In this document: piece by piece, positions 60,601-64,000 of the stretch
Layout of the letters: each line of letters begins with the position of its first letter
Numbering within the stretch: position 1 is the first letter of the stretch
NCBI GenBank assembly: GCA_012295275.1
Contig: CM022673.1
Location: forward strand, 17,485,810 to 17,549,809
Direction: 5' to 3'
DNA length: 64,000 nt
Origin: Chrysomallon squamiferum
Lineage: Eukaryota; Mollusca; Gastropoda; Neomphalida; Peltospiridae
Notes under the pieces: model-generated
The model's input: the letters and a program-made list of their open reading frames with translations, nothing else
What the model was told of the DNA's origin: nothing
Databases searched by the model: none
Made by a program: the position numbers and the translations under genes

Positions 60601-63329
60601 ATTAAATTAAATTAAATTAAATTGAACTGAATTAAACTAATAAATAAACAAATCAAAATACCGTCAGTAAAATGCATAAAATAACAAATAAAACAATCCC
60701 CAAAACACAGAAATGAATAAATGAATGTTATACCAATTCGACATTAATTTATTCACTTCATTTGCTTCCAGACAGTAATAGTGTCCGCACTCTCGTGTCG
60801 TACAGCAATTAACATACATACGTAGATTAAATCTGTGTCACGTTAGTGTGTTGAATATTTCATGATCACTAATAACTAAAGTATTTAGGGTTGATTTTGC
60901 GCGCTGCTTATCACGTAGACATAAGTCTTCACCACCATTATCATTAAAAATTAATAAAAACAAATTAAGGAGGACGCCATATAAATATAATATGACTTGT
61001 AATTTAAAGCAAAAACGTTTCAAACGTTCAACATTTAAGAAAACAAAAAAGAAAGAAAGAAAAGAAGAAAGGGAACGTCGTCCAAAAATTATAACCGGTT
61101 GGACGTTAAAAGAGGTGGTTAATTTAAGACCTGGTGCAAATAAAAGCATGGTACAAATGTAATGCGAACGAAAAGGTTAATTTGACAAAGTCTGTTATTA
61201 CTATGGCATTTTTATTTATTTATTTATTTACTAATTTATTAAGGAATCGAAAATCAAAACCAATACGAAGAAAAAGAAAAGATGAATATACATTTTGGAC
61301 ATTTTACAATCGATAGCAAATTATCCATTATTTTTTCTCGCCCATAAATATTCAGTAAAATATGAATAATTAATTATTACAGTTGTTTACCTCTCTCACT
61401 CTTCTCTATCGTCCTTTGTTATTGTTGTTGTTTGCAGCACAAATGAACATCGTCACCATCACCATTATCATCATCATCATCATAATAGTAAGCACACATC
61501 AATCTACAGTCATCAAAACTGTAAATTATTTTTACAGATATTTTCACCGAATTTTAACGACGAAACGACAATAACTATGCGAGTTTAATAACCGTAATTT
61601 GCATATATATTACATGTGCAGTCGGTTTTTTTTTTTTGTAAATACATTGTTTTTTCGGCAGTGGAAGGTTAATTATAGAAACGAATTATTCAAAAGAAAA
61701 AAGAAAGAAAGGTTTCAGTACTTTCCTCGACTAATAACAAACTGAAAAAGAGGTGTGTGATGTGCTCGTGATAACTTGACCACGACGACAACGACGATGA
61801 TGATGATAAAGGTAATAATAACAATATTAACAACAGTGACATAATGAAGATTATAATATTCGTAAAACAGCGCCATGTACTTTTTAAAATTATTATTTTA
61901 ACATAAATTAAATTAAATTCTTCCAAGTAGTTGTGATATAAGAAAGGAATATTAAATTATTTCACTCTTATTTATTTATTTATTTATTTGAACTCAACAA
62001 GTCGATGTCAGTGAACGTAATGTGTTTATCAACGCAGTGAATGTGGAGGAAACGATGAAGTAAAAATATGTATTTAGTAATTGGCTGTATGAACGGCTCA
62101 GTAATCTGGTGAGTCGAGCAAGTACCGTTGTTAAATACAAATATACTATAAACACTAAACAGACATACAAATACTACAGTTCACTGAATTCCAAGCGTCG
62201 TCAAAATTGAAGAAATATCAACAATGAGCATCAACAAAAGTGAAGAAAGACAGTCAGCTTACATCTCTAGCTGCATTTGTTTGTTGTGATTTCAGAGCCG
62301 ATTCAAACTAGAGCCACAACCAGAGCTGAGCTTATAACTATGTTCCAGGTTCGTGAACGTACAGAGTTTCTTACAGGACTCTGAAAAAAAAGTATTCGTT
62401 ACAGTAACAGACTGTGACTGGTTGATGAATAGTAAATGAAATTATTTTTGAGAAACGACAGTTTTGATTGGTTCGTAACGGACAAATTAATTTTTTTTTT
62501 TTTTTTTCTAGAATATCCAAGAAACTTGTGTATTGAAATAAAACAGTTTGCTTCCGTTAAGAATGTGAACTAACAGACACATACACAGACAGACTGGACT
62601 GTCTGTAGTCTTCCTATGTTAACTGTGATATTTGTGATTTTACTGCTGTGAAAATGTGATAGTGACAAATCAGTATAATCAAACTTCCTCAACAGTGCTA
62701 TTGTGATATGACTAGAGCTGTCTTTCCTTGACAGGAAATAGTATTCTCGAAGGAAATCCAATAACAACTAGAAGGAACTCTTGCTAATATGGAACTGAGA
62801 AAAAAAAAGAAACTAAATAATCAAAAATAAAATTAATATACTCCATAACGAAATACCTTTAGATTTCAACTCTTTTTTTTTTCTCTCAGTTATTTCTTTC
62901 GTTTGTTTCTTTCTTGTTATGATTTTTCTTCCTGTTTGTATAGTCAGGAAAACATAACGAATGATATGGATTTACAACGCATTTTGTTGTTGTTTTTGCT
63001 TCGCACATAACACTACATGTAAGTACTTTAAATTAAATAATCACCTGCTGCGACTTCGTGAATTCGAAAAGTAATAAAATTTTGTTCTTTTCATAAACAC
63101 ACGCACATAAACACACGCACATTTATTTTCCTCGTTTGATGTATTATTATTGTCTTTAAAAATGATTACGTAATAATAATATATAAGCATAAAATCCGTC
63201 CATATTAATTATTGTGTTTAATCTATTTGTTTGCTCGTTGTAATTTTTGTTTGTTTGTTTCTTTTTAATTATTTACATGCTTATTCACATATTTTTGGTT
63301 TTTACATATTTATCTTTTGTACATATAAG
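60201..63329. other. 3' region of the PPxY gene and intergenic DNA
   Basis: No conserved frame is seen. AAAT repeats at about 60,563-60,625 include AATAAA hexamers that could end the PPxY gene transcript. A short open segment at 62,296-62,349 is bounded by AG and GT but encodes nothing recognisable. Confidence 0.5.
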
Positions 63330-63444
63330 TGAACTATCCGAAACTTGCTTACTTGTAATGCAGTTTCTTGGCTTGCGGACACAAGCCAGTATTGATGTTA
63401 GTGTGTTAGAAAGTCAGTTACAGCTAGCTCTGGATAGGACATGA
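63330..63444 (+). CDS. Possible terminal exon of an unrecognised gene
   Basis: An AG at 63328-63329, after a T-rich stretch, opens a frame ending at a TGA at 63442-63444 (about 37 codons). The C-terminal part FLGLRTQASIDVSVLESQLQ has ordinary protein composition rather than repeat composition. An AATAAA lies about 90 bases downstream and another near the window end (63974). I do not recognise the protein and found no upstream exon that clearly joins it, so this may be chance. Confidence 0.22.
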
Positions 63445-63578
63445 ATGAGATACCATCCCAGACTCGAGATATCTTTAAGTCAGTAGCTTATGCAATTGTA
63501 ACCCAGCTGTAGACGTATTTATGTATGTAAAAAATAAATAGATAACAATCACATCTATTTTAGAAAATTACACTGTCA

Positions 63579-63657
63579 TTATTATTATTATTATTATTAT
63601 TATCATTATTATTATTATTATTATTATTACTACTACTATGATTATTATTATTTATTC

Positions 63658-63702
<45 letters not shown>

Positions 63703-63715
63703 GATTATTATTATT
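63579..63715. repeat. (TTA)n microsatellite
   Basis: Interrupted TTA/ATT array of about 130 bases with a few ACT and GAT triplets. Confidence 0.95.
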
Positions 63716-64000
63716 ATTTTGTAATATGTTTTAACTGACGAAATATTACCTTAAGAGGTTAATATTGTGTACCTGTATGTAGTATAATTCAGTATTCATA
63801 ACCTTGTTTTAATTAAAAAAAGAAAGACAAAAGAAAGAAAGATAGCGAGACGAAACTGAACTAGATTTAACTCCTGATATTTATTTTCATTTTTAATTTG
63901 TTGCTTAATCCTAACTGAAATATTTTATATTTTTATTGACTGTAGATAATTACTGTGAATGTTTGGATGTATTAATAAAGACATTTCTAATTTATTTTGA

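Overview
This is a eukaryotic, intron-rich, AT-rich animal genomic window full of microsatellites ((CT)n, (CA)n, (TTA)n, (CATA)n). It carries two complete, readily recognised metazoan genes and one probable third gene. Protein similarity, short introns and the microsatellite style suggest an invertebrate, perhaps a lophotrochozoan such as a gastropod mollusc; that placement is a soft inference. There are no operons, CRISPR arrays, tRNAs or rRNAs that I could support.

Layout. Positions 1-9.8 kb hold no gene I can support: AT-rich intergenic DNA with microsatellites, a ~32-bp minisatellite at 5.5 kb and a striking 29-bp palindrome centred on a CRE (TGACGTCA) at 8.5 kb. Positions 9,891-28,003 (minus strand) hold an 18-exon gene for the peroxisomal bifunctional enzyme (EHHADH). 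Its exons join in frame to 723 codons ending in the peroxisomal signal SKL. Its 8.5-kb intron 7 contains a tandem segmental duplication of 3-4 kb, each copy with its own expanded minisatellite. Positions 28,501-36,762 (plus strand) hold a 15-exon F-box/LRR gene (FBXL4, 607 codons). The two genes are head to head with start codons 497 bp apart, so they probably share a bidirectional promoter.

Positions 36.8-43.9 kb look intergenic. Positions 44,073-60,200 (plus strand) hold a five-exon gene for a 159-residue single-pass membrane protein with four PPxY motifs, resembling the WBP1/VOPP1 group of WW-domain ligands. Its 10.2-kb first intron holds a large inverted repeat (arms ~450 bp) and a CRE plus ATGGCGG cluster. 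The last 3.8 kb holds microsatellites and at most a possible terminal exon.

The most unusual signals are in FBXL4. Two introns begin with repeats that reiterate their own 5' splice site: a ~33-bp minisatellite after exon 10 and a three-fold repeat after exon 14. Functionally, EHHADH works in peroxisomal beta-oxidation, and FBXL4 is known in mammals as an SCF subunit that restrains BNIP3/NIX-dependent organelle autophagy. Co-regulation through the shared promoter is an inference. I found no wholly new multi-gene system.
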